Origin: SIAJ01 sp036266155
GTDB taxonomy: Bacteria > Planctomycetota > Planctomycetia > Gemmatales > Gemmataceae
Direction of reading: 5' to 3'
Assembly: GCA_036266155.1 (NCBI GenBank)
Contig: DATANR010000170.1
Span: forward strand, 1-24,700
DNA length: 24,700 nucleotides
Below, one piece after another: positions 1 to 7,826 of the stretch (its first letter is position 1; the number at the start of each line of letters is the position of its first letter). A program made the translations under genes and the position numbers. Under the pieces are notes generated by a model. That model was not told the origin of the DNA, did no database searches, and worked only from the letters and a program-made list of their open reading frames with translations.

Positions 1-744
1 CCCGAGCGCTTTGCCGATTTGACGTTCGACCGCTTTCGCGAGCTGGCCACGGCTGAGGGTCTGAGCCGGTTCGAGCGCATCGGCTTCCCCGACTCGTATC
101 GCGACGGCTACGAGATTGCCATCTTCCGCGATGTGCGTTCGAAGCTCACCAATCTGGAGCGCCGCGGGCAGACGGTCTTCGACATCGGCTGCGGCTGCAG
201 CGACCTGCCCTTGCTCGTGGCGCACCTCTGTGAGGAACGCGGGCACACGTTGGTCGCGTGCGATTCACCGGAAATGCTTGACCATTTACCGGACTCGCCA
301 TTCGTGCGGAAAGCCGCCGGTCGATTCCCGGTCGACACCGCCGATCTGATTGCCGAGTTCACCGGCCGGGTCGATGCGATCCTGGTCTACAGCATCCTGC
401 AATACGTCTTCGTCGAGGGCGCGATCTTCGATTTTATCGACGCCTGTCTGACATTGCTGGCGCCGGGCGGTCAGCTCTTGCTGGGCGACGTGCCCAACGC
501 CAGCAAGCGGAAGCGGTTCTTCGCATCGGCCGCGGGTGTTCGCCACCATCAAGCGTTCACGAACACGGACGAGATTCCGGTCGTCGCGTTCAACGGCCTC
601 GAGCGCTCGAAGATCGACGACGCCGTCGTGCTCGGCATCGTGAGCCGGGCTCGCGCGGCGGGGTTCGACGCCTATGTGATGCCGCAGGCCGTCGAATTGC
701 CGATGGCCAATCGCCGCGAGGACATTCTGATTGTCCGCCCCTGA
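1..744 (+). CDS. Class I SAM-dependent methyltransferase, 5' end outside window
   Basis: The reading frame is open from the first base, so the gene probably starts upstream. A TTG at 19 is possible, but the frame before it (PERFAD) is open and plausible coding sequence. 247 residues are visible. A Rossmann methyltransferase fold is suggested by motif I, VFDIGCGCSDLP, which binds S-adenosylmethionine, then an acidic residue after the second strand (VACDSPEML), a motif-IV-like strand (DAILVYSILQYV) and a post-motif LLAPGGQLLLGDVPN, typical of small-molecule or sugar methyltransferases. The substrate is unknown; from the neighbours a sugar or a lipid-linked glycan intermediate is likely. It ends 9 nt before the NeuD-like gene and is probably the first visible gene of the 1-5426 operon. 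The family call is firm, the substrate is inference. Confidence 0.85.
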   Translation, partial: PERFADLTFDRFRELATAEGLSRFERIGFPDSYRDGYEIAIFRDVRSKLTNLERRGQTVFDIGCGCSDLPLLVAHLCEERGHTLVACDSPEMLDHLPDSPFVRKAAGRFPVDTADLIAEFTGRVDAILVYSILQYVFVEGAIFDFIDACLTLLAPGGQLLLGDVPNASKRKRFFASAAGVRHHQAFTNTDEIPVVAFNGLERSKIDDAVVLGIVSRARAAGFDAYVMPQAVELPMANRREDILIVRP

Positions 745-753
745 GGATGCGCC

Positions 754-1434
754 ATGAAGGAACGCAAGCTGATCCTCCTGGGCGACAGCGCTTTCGCGGA
801 GGTGGCGTTCGAGTATTTCTCCCACGACTCCACCTATGAGGTCGTCGCCTTTGCCGTCGAACGTGCGTTCCTGAAGCGTTCGGAATTGTTCGGCCGACCA
901 GTCGTGGCGCTGGAAGATTTGCCGGCTCTCTATGCACCCGCGGACCACGCGTTCTATGCCGCGCTCGTTTACACACAGCTTAATCGTCTGCGGTCACGAC
1001 TTTATCACACGACGAAGGCGATGGGCTATGCACCCGCGTCCTACGTCAGCCCGCGGGCGTTCGTGTGGCGGAATGTGCAACTCGGCGAACATTGCTTTGT
1101 GTTCGAGAACAATGTCCTTCAGCCGTTTGTCACGGTCGGCGCCAACGTGGTCCTTTGGAGCGGAAACCACATTGGCCACCACTCGAAGATTGGCGACCAC
1201 TGCTTCATCTCGTCGCATGTCGTTGTCTCGGGTTTCTGCGACCTCGGGCCGAACTGCTTCCTCGGAGTGAACGCGACGCTCGGGAACAATGTGACGGTTG
1301 GCGCCGATTGCCTGCTCGGCGCCGGCGCCGTCGTCACGAAGGACGTGCCGGCCGACACGCTCGTCAAGGGACCGGTTGGCGAAGCTTCGAAGGTCCGGGC
1401 CACGGTCTTTTCACGCGTTCAGGCCGGGAATTGA
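754..1434 (+). CDS. NeuD-like sugar O/N-acyltransferase (left-handed beta-helix)
   Basis: The 226-residue protein has the two-part build of NeuD/PglD-type acetyltransferases. An N-terminal Rossmann-like half begins with KLILLGDSAFAEVAFEYF (residues about 5-22). A C-terminal half of imperfect hexapeptide repeats (about 105-205: VQLGEHCFVF, VTVGANVVLW, SKIGDHCFIS, CDLGPNCFLG, VTVGADCLLG) forms a left-handed beta-helix. The ending GAGAVVTKDVPADTLVKG is the standard closing motif of this family. The His pair in the SGNHIGHHSKIG stretch fits the general-base position. The likely role is acetyl-CoA-dependent (or formyl) acylation of a nucleotide sugar or glycan residue. The ATG at 754 is preceded by GAGG at 743-746, overlapping the upstream stop. 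The next gene starts 1 nt after its stop, which points to translational coupling. Confidence 0.85.
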   Translation: MKERKLILLGDSAFAEVAFEYFSHDSTYEVVAFAVERAFLKRSELFGRPVVALEDLPALYAPADHAFYAALVYTQLNRLRSRLYHTTKAMGYAPASYVSPRAFVWRNVQLGEHCFVFENNVLQPFVTVGANVVLWSGNHIGHHSKIGDHCFISSHVVVSGFCDLGPNCFLGVNATLGNNVTVGADCLLGAGAVVTKDVPADTLVKGPVGEASKVRATVFSRVQAGN

Positions 1435-1435
1435 C

Positions 1436-2617
1436 ATGGACGCACCCGCGCTGACCGGGAGAACCGCTGGCTCGTCGCAGGTCGACGCGTGGCCGCAGCT
1501 CGATGGCCTGCGCGGCCTCGCCATCCTCGGCGTGCTCTTCCACCACTTCGCGGACTTCGCGGGCAAGACATGGCCAGGCTGGCTCGGCGTCGAGTTGTTC
1601 TTCGTTCTCAGCGGCTTCCTCATCACACGCATCCTGCTCGCGGAGCGCGATCGTGCCGACGATCGGCGGCGCACGCTCGTCGTCTTTTACGCCCGCCGAG
1701 CGTTGCGGATTTTCCCGATCTATTTCCTCACGCTCGGCATCTTGTGGGCGATTAATTTCCAGCAGTCGCGGCAACTCGGCTGGTGGCTCGGCACCTACAC
1801 CTACAACTGGTATGCCGGCACCGTCAAGTTCTCCGGCTCGTATGCGCATTTCTGGAGCCTGTGCGTCGAGGAGCAGTTCTATCTCATCTGGCCGTTGATC
1901 GCCCTGTTCTGCCCGCGTCGTTTCCTCGCCCCGACGATGATCGCGTTCGCCGCGATCGGCCCCATTTGGCGCTTTGCATGCGTGGCCGCGTCGACCAGTC
2001 GCGTGCCGCTCATCGTCATGCCGTTTGCCAGCTTCGACTGCCTGGCCGTTGGCTCGTTGCTCGCGCATTTTTCGAATCGATCATCGGCGGACACCGTGGG
2101 CGCTCGGTGGTTTCATTGGATCTGCAAGTTCGGCGGCATCGCGCTCATGCTCGCCTGGGCCTGCTGCATGATCCGCGCGACGCCGTTCCGTTGGCACAAG
2201 ATTCCGCTCGAAGCGGTTTTTGGCAACTCGGCCATGGCCCTCTTTTTCGCATGGGTCGTTCGGCGCGCAACAAACGGTTACGACGATGATTTTGGCAAAT
2301 TGCTGCAGATGAGTTGGCTTCGTTACGTCGGCCGGATCAGTTATGGGATCTATGTCTACCACTTGTTCATGCCGCCCATTGCCGGCTATGTGATGGAACG
2401 GGTTCATGTCATCACGATTTCACACCTTTGGTTGAGCATTGCGCTCAGCCTCACGGCCGCGAGTTGGTCGTGGCATTTGTTTGAGGCACGGATCAACAAC
2501 TTGAAAAGGCATTTCAAATACACGCCCGGCACGCAAAGAACGACGTCGGAGTCCGTCAGCCCCGTGCACACGCCGCGGCAGTGGCGCTGGCCGTTGCCGA
2601 TTTTCCGAGGGCCATGA
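1436..2617 (+). CDS. Acyltransferase 3 (OafA/YrhL-type) membrane protein
   Basis: This integral membrane acyltransferase probably moves acetyl or other acyl groups onto surface polysaccharide across the membrane. I chose the ATG at 1436 (393 residues), 1 nt after the preceding stop; an open frame extends further upstream but overlaps the NeuD-like gene. Family hallmarks are QLDGLRGLAILGVLFHH (about residues 21-37, with the conserved His), the glycine-rich FFVLSGFLIT (about 55-64), the basic RRALRIFPIYFL loop, FWSLCVEEQFYLIWPL and YGIYVYHLFMP near the end. About ten hydrophobic segments are visible. It has only the membrane domain, with no C-terminal SGNH domain. Its TGA (2615-2617) lies inside the ATGA overlap with the next gene. 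Confidence 0.9.
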   Translation: MDAPALTGRTAGSSQVDAWPQLDGLRGLAILGVLFHHFADFAGKTWPGWLGVELFFVLSGFLITRILLAERDRADDRRRTLVVFYARRALRIFPIYFLTLGILWAINFQQSRQLGWWLGTYTYNWYAGTVKFSGSYAHFWSLCVEEQFYLIWPLIALFCPRRFLAPTMIAFAAIGPIWRFACVAASTSRVPLIVMPFASFDCLAVGSLLAHFSNRSSADTVGARWFHWICKFGGIALMLAWACCMIRATPFRWHKIPLEAVFGNSAMALFFAWVVRRATNGYDDDFGKLLQMSWLRYVGRISYGIYVYHLFMPPIAGYVMERVHVITISHLWLSIALSLTAASWSWHLFEARINNLKRHFKYTPGTQRTTSESVSPVHTPRQWRWPLPIFRGP

Positions 2618-3528
2618 TGCGTTGGCGCAAGCTCGGTCTCGTGTATGCACCCAGCGGCGCTCGGCCGTGGGCCCGGCAGTATGCGCACCTGCCGACGCCG
2701 GTGCAAATCGCGGAGCGCGTCATCCGCATCTACTTCACGGGGCTCGACGAGCAGAAGTTCGGCCGCATCGGCTTCGTCGATGTCGATGCTGACGACCCGC
2801 TGCGTGTGCTGAGCGAGTCGCCCGAGCCAGCGCTCGACCTCGGCCGGCCCGGTTCATTCGACGACAGCGGCGTGGTGCCCGCATCCATTGTGTCGGTCGG
2901 CGATCGGCGCTTTCTCTACTACATCGGCTGGCAACGTTGCCAGCGCGTGCCGTATGCCCTTTACACAGGTCTCGCCGAAATTCAGAGCGATGGCATGTGT
3001 CGGCGGATATCGCATGCTCCCGTTATGGATCGCACCGACACGGAACCATTTTTGCGCTCAGCGGCAATGGTGCTGCGCGAAGGCGAGCGCTGGCGCGCCT
3101 GGTACGATTCGGCCTCCGAATGGACGACGGTCAACGGCACCATGTACCCCGTCTATTCGATCCGCCACGCGGAGTCCGCCGAGGGCATTCGCTGGACGGC
3201 TGGCGGCCCGTGGTGCATCGAACGCACGGACGATGAGTTCGGCATCGCCCGGCCGTGGGTCGTGCGCGATCCGGATTGCTATCGCATGTGGTATTCGATC
3301 CGTTCGCACTCACGCCCATATCGGATCGGCTATGCGGAATCGCGCGACGGGTTGTCCTGGGAACGCCACGACGATCGGGCCGGCATCGTCGCATCGGAAT
3401 CGGGATGGGATTCGGAAATGGTGTGCTACCCGGCAGTCATTGACGTTCGTGGCCGGCGGTTGATGTTCTTCAACGGGAACCGGCACGGGGCGACCGGCTT
3501 CGGCGTCGCCGTGCTGGAACAGGATTGA
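2614..3528 (+). CDS. GH43/GH32-superfamily-like beta-propeller protein in a glycan cluster
   Basis: The 304-residue protein resembles the five-bladed propeller enzymes of the GH43/62/32/68/130 superfamily. Recurrent blade motifs are visible: SGVVPASIVSVGDRRFLYYIGW (about 85-106), AAMVLREGERWRAWYDS (150-166), RPWVVRDPDCYRMWYS (213-228), YAESRDGLSWER (240-251) and YPAVIDVRGRRLMFFNGN (272-289). Acidic residues in these blades (D83/D84, E144, D219) sit where such enzymes keep catalytic acids, but I cannot assign a triad. There is no signal peptide, so it acts in the cytoplasm, which is odd for a hydrolase and suggests a biosynthetic, phosphorylase-like or binding role. Two in-frame ATGs (2614, 2617) follow GAGGG at 2607-2611; spacing favours the second, while the first gives the ATGA overlap with the acyltransferase stop. 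Confidence 0.7.
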   Translation: MMRWRKLGLVYAPSGARPWARQYAHLPTPVQIAERVIRIYFTGLDEQKFGRIGFVDVDADDPLRVLSESPEPALDLGRPGSFDDSGVVPASIVSVGDRRFLYYIGWQRCQRVPYALYTGLAEIQSDGMCRRISHAPVMDRTDTEPFLRSAAMVLREGERWRAWYDSASEWTTVNGTMYPVYSIRHAESAEGIRWTAGGPWCIERTDDEFGIARPWVVRDPDCYRMWYSIRSHSRPYRIGYAESRDGLSWERHDDRAGIVASESGWDSEMVCYPAVIDVRGRRLMFFNGNRHGATGFGVAVLEQD

Positions 3529-3531
3529 TCC

Positions 3532-4506
3532 GTGATTGTTGAGCGCTATCGACCGAGCAATGCCGCCGCGTGGGACGCCTTCGTGCGCCACAGCCGCAAC
3601 GGCACGTTTCTGTTCGAGCGCGGCTACACGGACTACCATCGCGATCGGTTTGTCGATTACTCGCTCATGATCCGGGATGACGAAGGCACGCTGGTCGCGC
3701 TGTTGCCCGCTCACGTGGACGGCAATCGTGTGTCGAGCCACGACGGTCTTTCCTATGGCGGGCTCGTCATCGGTCCCAATGGCAAGTCGGCGATCATCCT
3801 GCAGGCGCTGGAGGCGGCGCTCATGCACTTCGCCGCCGCCGGATTTACGCTCTGCGACTACAAGACGGTGCCGCACATCTATCATCGCCAGCCGGCGGAG
3901 GACGATCGCTACGCGATGTTTCTTCTCGGCGCCACGCTCACGCGGCGCGACGTCCTGTCGGTCGCGGCCCTCGACGATCGCCTGCCGTATCAGCATCGAC
4001 GCGCCCGCGGCGTCAAGAAGGCCGAGGCCGCCGGTGTTACCGTGCAAACCGAGACGGACTTTGCGGAATACTGGTGCTTGCTCGCTGCGACATTGGCCGA
4101 CCGTTATGGTGCTGAGCCGGTTCATTCGCTTGACGAGATTCAGGAACTCCGCGATCGGTTCCCAGAGAATATTCGCCTCTTCACGGCACGCACGGGAACC
4201 GAACTTCTCGCAGGCGTCGTCACCTACGATTCCGACCGGGCGGCCCACGCCCAGTACATCGCCGCATCGCCGGACGGTCGGCGCGTGTGCGCGCTGGACC
4301 TCGTGCTCGATCGGTTGCTGCACGATACGTCGCGCGATCATGCGTACTTCGATTTCGGCAGCTCACACGAGGAGGCCGGCCGGATCATCAACTCGGGATT
4401 GATCGAGCAGAAGGAGGGCTTTGGAGCTCGCTCCGTCACACACGATCGCTATCGCATCGACCTGACGACGATCCGGCCCGGCATTCTCACGGGAGCGTTT
4501 CGATGA
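3532..4506 (+). CDS. FemAB/BioF2-like GNAT-fold acyltransferase
   Basis: The 324-residue soluble protein has the sequence style of the FemAB-related GNAT group (Acetyltransf_6/BioF2-like) often seen in exopolysaccharide and peptidoglycan modification loci. The N-terminal half begins with YRPSNAAAWDAFVRHSRNGTFLFERGY, a start typical of this group (a 'W..fv..s.ngtfl..r.y' pattern). The C-terminal half holds the better-known part: RLFTARTGTELLAGVVTYDSDRAAHAQYIAASPDGR, then LDLVLDRLLHD and YFDFGSSHEEAGRIINSGLIEQKEGFGAR, which matches the family ending. It should transfer an acyl or aminoacyl group to a sugar amine or glycan, but the substrate is unknown. The start is GTG at 3532, 3 nt after the previous stop, with no good Shine-Dalgarno, so coupled translation is likely. 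Its TGA overlaps the GT2 start. Confidence 0.8.
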   Translation: MIVERYRPSNAAAWDAFVRHSRNGTFLFERGYTDYHRDRFVDYSLMIRDDEGTLVALLPAHVDGNRVSSHDGLSYGGLVIGPNGKSAIILQALEAALMHFAAAGFTLCDYKTVPHIYHRQPAEDDRYAMFLLGATLTRRDVLSVAALDDRLPYQHRRARGVKKAEAAGVTVQTETDFAEYWCLLAATLADRYGAEPVHSLDEIQELRDRFPENIRLFTARTGTELLAGVVTYDSDRAAHAQYIAASPDGRRVCALDLVLDRLLHDTSRDHAYFDFGSSHEEAGRIINSGLIEQKEGFGARSVTHDRYRIDLTTIRPGILTGAFR

Positions 4507-5426
4507 AGAACCTCTCCGTCGTCGTGCCGGTCTATTTCAATGAGGGGTCGTTGCCGTCGCTCTTCGTGGAGTTGCAAGACGTCGAGCGCCGGCTCGCGAC
4601 AATGGATCTCGAACTGGAATTGATCTTCGTCGACGACGGTTCGGGCGACAATTCGTTTAGCGAGCTGATCAAGATCAAGGATGCGCGGCCGGCGACCAAG
4701 TTGATCAAGCTGTCGCGCAACTTCGGCGCCGTGCATGCGTCGAAGACCGGGCTGCAATTTGTTACCGGCGATTGCTTCGTGGTGTTGGCAGCCGACCTGC
4801 AAGACCCGCCGTCGCTGATCCCGGAGATGGCGCGCCGCTGGCAGGCCGGGTCCCGCTTTGTCACTTGCGTCCGCGAGAAACGCAGCGACCCGCCGCTCAG
4901 CACGCTGTTCGCCAAGGTCTACTACCGCCTCTTGCGCGCGATCGTCGTGCCGAACTATCCGGACGGCGGCTATGACCTGGCGCTGATGGACCGCGTGATG
5001 CTCACGCACATGCAAACGAGCGGGAAGAACATCAACCCCAACGTGTTCGCGTTCTGGCTCGGCTTCAAGCCCGACGTGATCCCCTACGAGCGCCGCAAGC
5101 GCATCCACGGCAAATCGCGCTGGACCTTTCGCAAGAAGATCAAGTTCTTCCTCGATACGATGCTGGGGTTCTCGATCGTGCCCTTGCGTCTGATCTCGTT
5201 CACCGGGATGGTCGTCTCCCTCGTCAGTCTGGCGTTTGTCGTGTTCGTGGTCGTGAATGGGCTGCTGGGCCGGTACGACGTACCGGGCTTCGCGACCCTC
5301 GCGTCGATCATTTCCTTTCTGCTCGGCCTGGTCATCTGCATGCTCGGCGTAATCGGCGAATACCTCTGGCGCATCTTCGACGAGATCAACCGCCGGCCGG
5401 AAGCGGTCATCGAAGACGTGCGATAG
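4503..5426 (+). CDS. GT2 glycosyltransferase, polyprenyl-phosphate (GtrB/DPM1-like) type
   Basis: This 307-residue family 2 glycosyltransferase has two C-terminal membrane helices, the build of GtrB/ArnC/dolichol-phosphate-mannose-synthase-like enzymes that load a sugar from a nucleotide sugar onto undecaprenyl phosphate. It shows SVVVPVYFNEG at the N-terminus, VDDGSGDNS (residues 43-51), SRNFGAVHASKTG, the metal-binding DxD-type ADLQDPP (97-103), the acceptor-site region PDGGYDLALMDR, and RRKRIHGKSRWTFRKKIKFFLD before membrane segments at about 228-252 and 264-288. The start is ATG at 4503 with GGGAG at 4491-4495, forming an ATGA overlap with the upstream stop. No GtrA-type flippase or GtrC-like final transferase is visible. 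It appears to be the last gene of the operon, since a long palindrome begins 10 nt after its stop. Confidence 0.9.
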   Translation: MKNLSVVVPVYFNEGSLPSLFVELQDVERRLATMDLELELIFVDDGSGDNSFSELIKIKDARPATKLIKLSRNFGAVHASKTGLQFVTGDCFVVLAADLQDPPSLIPEMARRWQAGSRFVTCVREKRSDPPLSTLFAKVYYRLLRAIVVPNYPDGGYDLALMDRVMLTHMQTSGKNINPNVFAFWLGFKPDVIPYERRKRIHGKSRWTFRKKIKFFLDTMLGFSIVPLRLISFTGMVVSLVSLAFVVFVVVNGLLGRYDVPGFATLASIISFLLGLVICMLGVIGEYLWRIFDEINRRPEAVIEDVR

Positions 5427-5435
5427 CACTTTCAA

Positions 5436-5480
5436 GGCGTAAGTCCGACGTGTGGGAGCCGAACACGTCGGGCTTACGCC
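5436..5480. terminator. 18-bp palindrome after the glycan operon (terminator or dispersed repeat)
   Basis: The left arm GGCGTAAGTCCGACGTGT (5436-5453) pairs with ACACGTCGGGCTTACGCC (5463-5480) with one G:T wobble around a 9-nt loop. It begins 10 nt after the operon stop codon. There is no T tract on either strand, so it is not a textbook Rho-independent terminator. It may act as a 3' stabiliser or belong to a family of intergenic palindromic elements; that second idea cannot be tested within this window. Confidence 0.6.
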
Positions 5481-5659
5481 TCGACGCTCGCCTTGTCTTT
5501 GGGCGGACCATCTGTCAGGTTCGTTTCTGCCGACGGTGAGAATTACACCGGGTTGGCCGCACTAGTTCGACAGTCTGTTACCAGATCGACTTGGCACGGC
5601 ACTGCCGCGTGAATTATCGTTACGGGAGGCAGATTCCCACTCCGCGTGCCGGTGCCGAC

Positions 5660-6850
5660 ATGAAAGAGCATTACGACCCCTGGTTCGTGCGCCTGCCGGA
5701 CGGGCGCACGATCAAGGCCAAGAGCACGTCGTCGGTTCGGCATCACGTTGAGTCGGGTCACATTCCGCTCAACAGCATGTTGCGCCGCGACGCGAACGAG
5801 GAGTGGGTCGCGCTCGTGTGGGTCGCCGAGTTTGCCGATCTGGTGTCGCCTTCGGCACGGGCGATGGCGCCGCCGAGCCCGCCGGTCGAGACGCCGCCAC
5901 AGGTGAGTGCCGCGCGTTCCGGAGTGTCGGCCCGGCTCGACCCGATGCGCCTGCAGACCGTCGGCGTCCGCGGACTCATCGATGAACTCATCGCGGCACT
6001 CGACAGCACGCTCGCCCGCAGCAAGATGGTGCCGGCTTTCCTGGCCTCGTTACTGATCTTCCTCGCCATGTTCGCAGCCCACGCGATCTTCAAGCTCGTC
6101 TTCGTACCCAAAGACAGGCTTCCCGAAGAAGTCAGCGGCAATTGGATCCCCGTCGTGGCGGGCGCCGCCTTTGCCCTCCTTGTGCTCTCCGTGCTCAATG
6201 CTTTGCTGACGCGGCTGACGCATATCGAAGTTTCGTCCATGCGGCCCGCTCGGCTGAGTGAAGGGCTGAAGGGGATCGTCGGTTACGCGGTTCCCGTCGT
6301 AATTGCGAATGTCCTCGTCGCTGGCGTGGCTCTCGGCTTCGTGTTTCTAATGAACCGTGTTCCCGGGTGGGCCGAGCGCGGCCTCTACGACGCGGGCATG
6401 GAAAACGAGACCTTGCGCGAAGTGATCTTCACACCGATCCTGGTCGTCGTGCGATTGCTATCGGTGCTCGCCTGGCTGGTCGTTGGCCTCTGCTGGCTCC
6501 TCGGCCCGGCGATCGTCGTCGAGGAATCGTCGTGGGTCGCAGGCATCCGTGAATGGCGGCAACTCATTCGCGAGCATTTTGGCCGCGTGCTGGTTTACGA
6601 GGGACTGGCGTTGATGTTGGGTTTGGCCGTCGCGTTGCCGTTGACGGCCGCCGTGTCACTGGCCCTGACCGGCCGGCCGACGGTAATTCCAGAATGGCCG
6701 ATCAAGGCCGTCTACACGGGGAACTGGATCACCGGCGGCGTGACGGCGGCACTCGAGTCGCTGACGATGGCCCCCTTGCTGGCCGTGATTGCCGTCGCCA
6801 ACGTGTTCATTTACTTGAACCTGCGCTACGAGCAGGCGCCGGGCAAGTGA
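5660..6850 (+). CDS. Multi-pass membrane protein with GYF_2-like N-terminal domain
   Basis: I do not recognise a specific family for the whole protein. With the ATG at 5660 it has 396 residues. The first 55 or so (DPWFVRLPDGRTIKAKSTSSVRHHVESGHIPLNSMLRRDANEEWVALVWVAEF in outline) have the W-x-DGR, central helix and 'W..l.....f' layout of GYF_2/DUF4339-type domains, common at the N-terminus of planctomycete membrane proteins. A Pro-rich linker follows, then about six hydrophobic segments (roughly residues 125-150, 165-185, 210-235, 260-290, 310-340, 360-385) with the conserved-looking stretch GPAIVVEESSWVAGIREW. The frame is open back to a TTG at 5591, but the domain start supports 5660. GGGAGG (5624-5629) lies 30 nt upstream, too far for a normal ribosome site. 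It converges with the cyclase gene, 10 nt apart. Confidence 0.7.
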   Translation: MKEHYDPWFVRLPDGRTIKAKSTSSVRHHVESGHIPLNSMLRRDANEEWVALVWVAEFADLVSPSARAMAPPSPPVETPPQVSAARSGVSARLDPMRLQTVGVRGLIDELIAALDSTLARSKMVPAFLASLLIFLAMFAAHAIFKLVFVPKDRLPEEVSGNWIPVVAGAAFALLVLSVLNALLTRLTHIEVSSMRPARLSEGLKGIVGYAVPVVIANVLVAGVALGFVFLMNRVPGWAERGLYDAGMENETLREVIFTPILVVVRLLSVLAWLVVGLCWLLGPAIVVEESSWVAGIREWRQLIREHFGRVLVYEGLALMLGLAVALPLTAAVSLALTGRPTVIPEWPIKAVYTGNWITGGVTAALESLTMAPLLAVIAVANVFIYLNLRYEQAPGK

Positions 6851-6860
6851 TCGCGCCGGC

Positions 6861-7826
6861 TCACTCGCCGTTCTCGTCCTCGCTCGATTCTTCCTGCTCC
6901 AACACTTCGAGCCGCAACGGCTGCCAGACGTGCGGCCGATTCAGCGGCTCGATGTGCATCACCTCTTCGCCGCCGTGATAGACGCGGACGGTGCCGGAAG
7001 TCTGGCTGACGCACACGGCGATGGCGTTGGTCTTGCGACTAATGGCCGCGGCCGCGAGGTGGCGCGTGCCGAACCCCTTGCTGATGGCTGTCCCCTTCTT
7101 TTCCGCGTTCAGCGACAGGCAGGCCGCGTGAGCGATGGCGTCGTTGTCGATCAGGATCGCGCCGTCGAGCTGGGCGAACTCCTTGACCGCCTCGCGGACC
7201 TTGCGGTCGTTGAGGTCGCGTTCTTCCTTCGGGTAGCCCTTGAACGGGTTGAAGTTGAGCGAACTGGACATGCTCTGCACGCGGCGTGTGTCGCCGACGA
7301 CGAGGATGGTGCCCACCGGCTTGCCCTCGCGCCCCTCGCGGCCGATCTCGGTGGCCAGGTTGATAACCAGGCGCAAGGTGTCGAGCGGAATGTTCGTGTC
7401 CAACTTGCGCAGGTCCTGAAGGCTGAGCTGCTCGAGGTGCTCGCCCAAATGGATCAAGCTGATCGAGTCGATCGGCTCGGGCAGGTCCTCCGGGTTCGCG
7501 ATGCCGTTGTACAGGACGACGACATGAGCCCCCGGCTTCAGGTGTCCGGTGTTGACCGCGTTCAAGAGGGCCAGGCTCATGCGTTCGCGCGTTGGCACCG
7601 GTCCCGGATCGAGCGCGATGACGTCGAGGTCCGAGTTCTTGCGCAGTTTTTCGGTCAGCTCGCGGCTCTCGGCCGCAATCAGCACGCGGCAGCCCTTGAG
7701 ATGAGCGTAGACGTCGTCCCAGTCGAGTTCCGTTTCCGTGAGCAAGAGCACGGCGTCGGCCGGCAGCGAGCGGACGACATCGCGCGTGGCATCGAGCAAG
7801 GCGGCCGTTTGCTTGGCGAGCGGCAT
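6861..7826 (-). CDS. Diadenylate cyclase (DAC/DisA_N domain), DacZ-like
   Basis: The C-terminal part of this 321-residue protein (about 150-290) is a diadenylate cyclase domain, which joins two ATP into the messenger c-di-AMP. Visible motifs are EGKPVGTILVVGD (168-179), the catalytic DGAILID (221-227) and GFGTRHLAAAAISRKTNAIAVCVSQTSGTVRV (251-281). The second motif reads RHL where DisA and DacA have RHR. The N-terminal part (about 1-130) is soluble and resembles the pyruvate-kinase C-terminal-like domain of archaeal DacZ: ADAVLLLTETELDWDDVY, CRVLIAAESRELTEKL, GAHVVVLYNGI. There is no DisA DNA-binding part and no membrane helix, unlike DacA/CdaA. A short acidic tail follows. The ATG at 7824-7826 has GGAG 10 nt upstream. 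c-di-AMP usually controls potassium and osmotic balance; no target gene is apparent in the window. Confidence 0.88.
   Translation of the reverse strand: MPLAKQTAALLDATRDVVRSLPADAVLLLTETELDWDDVYAHLKGCRVLIAAESRELTEKLRKNSDLDVIALDPGPVPTRERMSLALLNAVNTGHLKPGAHVVVLYNGIANPEDLPEPIDSISLIHLGEHLEQLSLQDLRKLDTNIPLDTLRLVINLATEIGREGREGKPVGTILVVGDTRRVQSMSSSLNFNPFKGYPKEERDLNDRKVREAVKEFAQLDGAILIDNDAIAHAACLSLNAEKKGTAISKGFGTRHLAAAAISRKTNAIAVCVSQTSGTVRVYHGGEEVMHIEPLNRPHVWQPLRLEVLEQEESSEDENGE

Noticed and set aside
1298..1435. An upstream start for the acyltransferase-3 gene
   Set aside because: It would overlap the NeuD-like gene by 137 nt and add an Arg/Ser-rich, non-conserved leader; the ATG at 1436 fits the family start and the gene junction.
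3310..4341. A 343-codon minus-strand frame in the glycan operon
   Set aside because: It lies opposite two plus-strand genes with family motifs and tight coupling.
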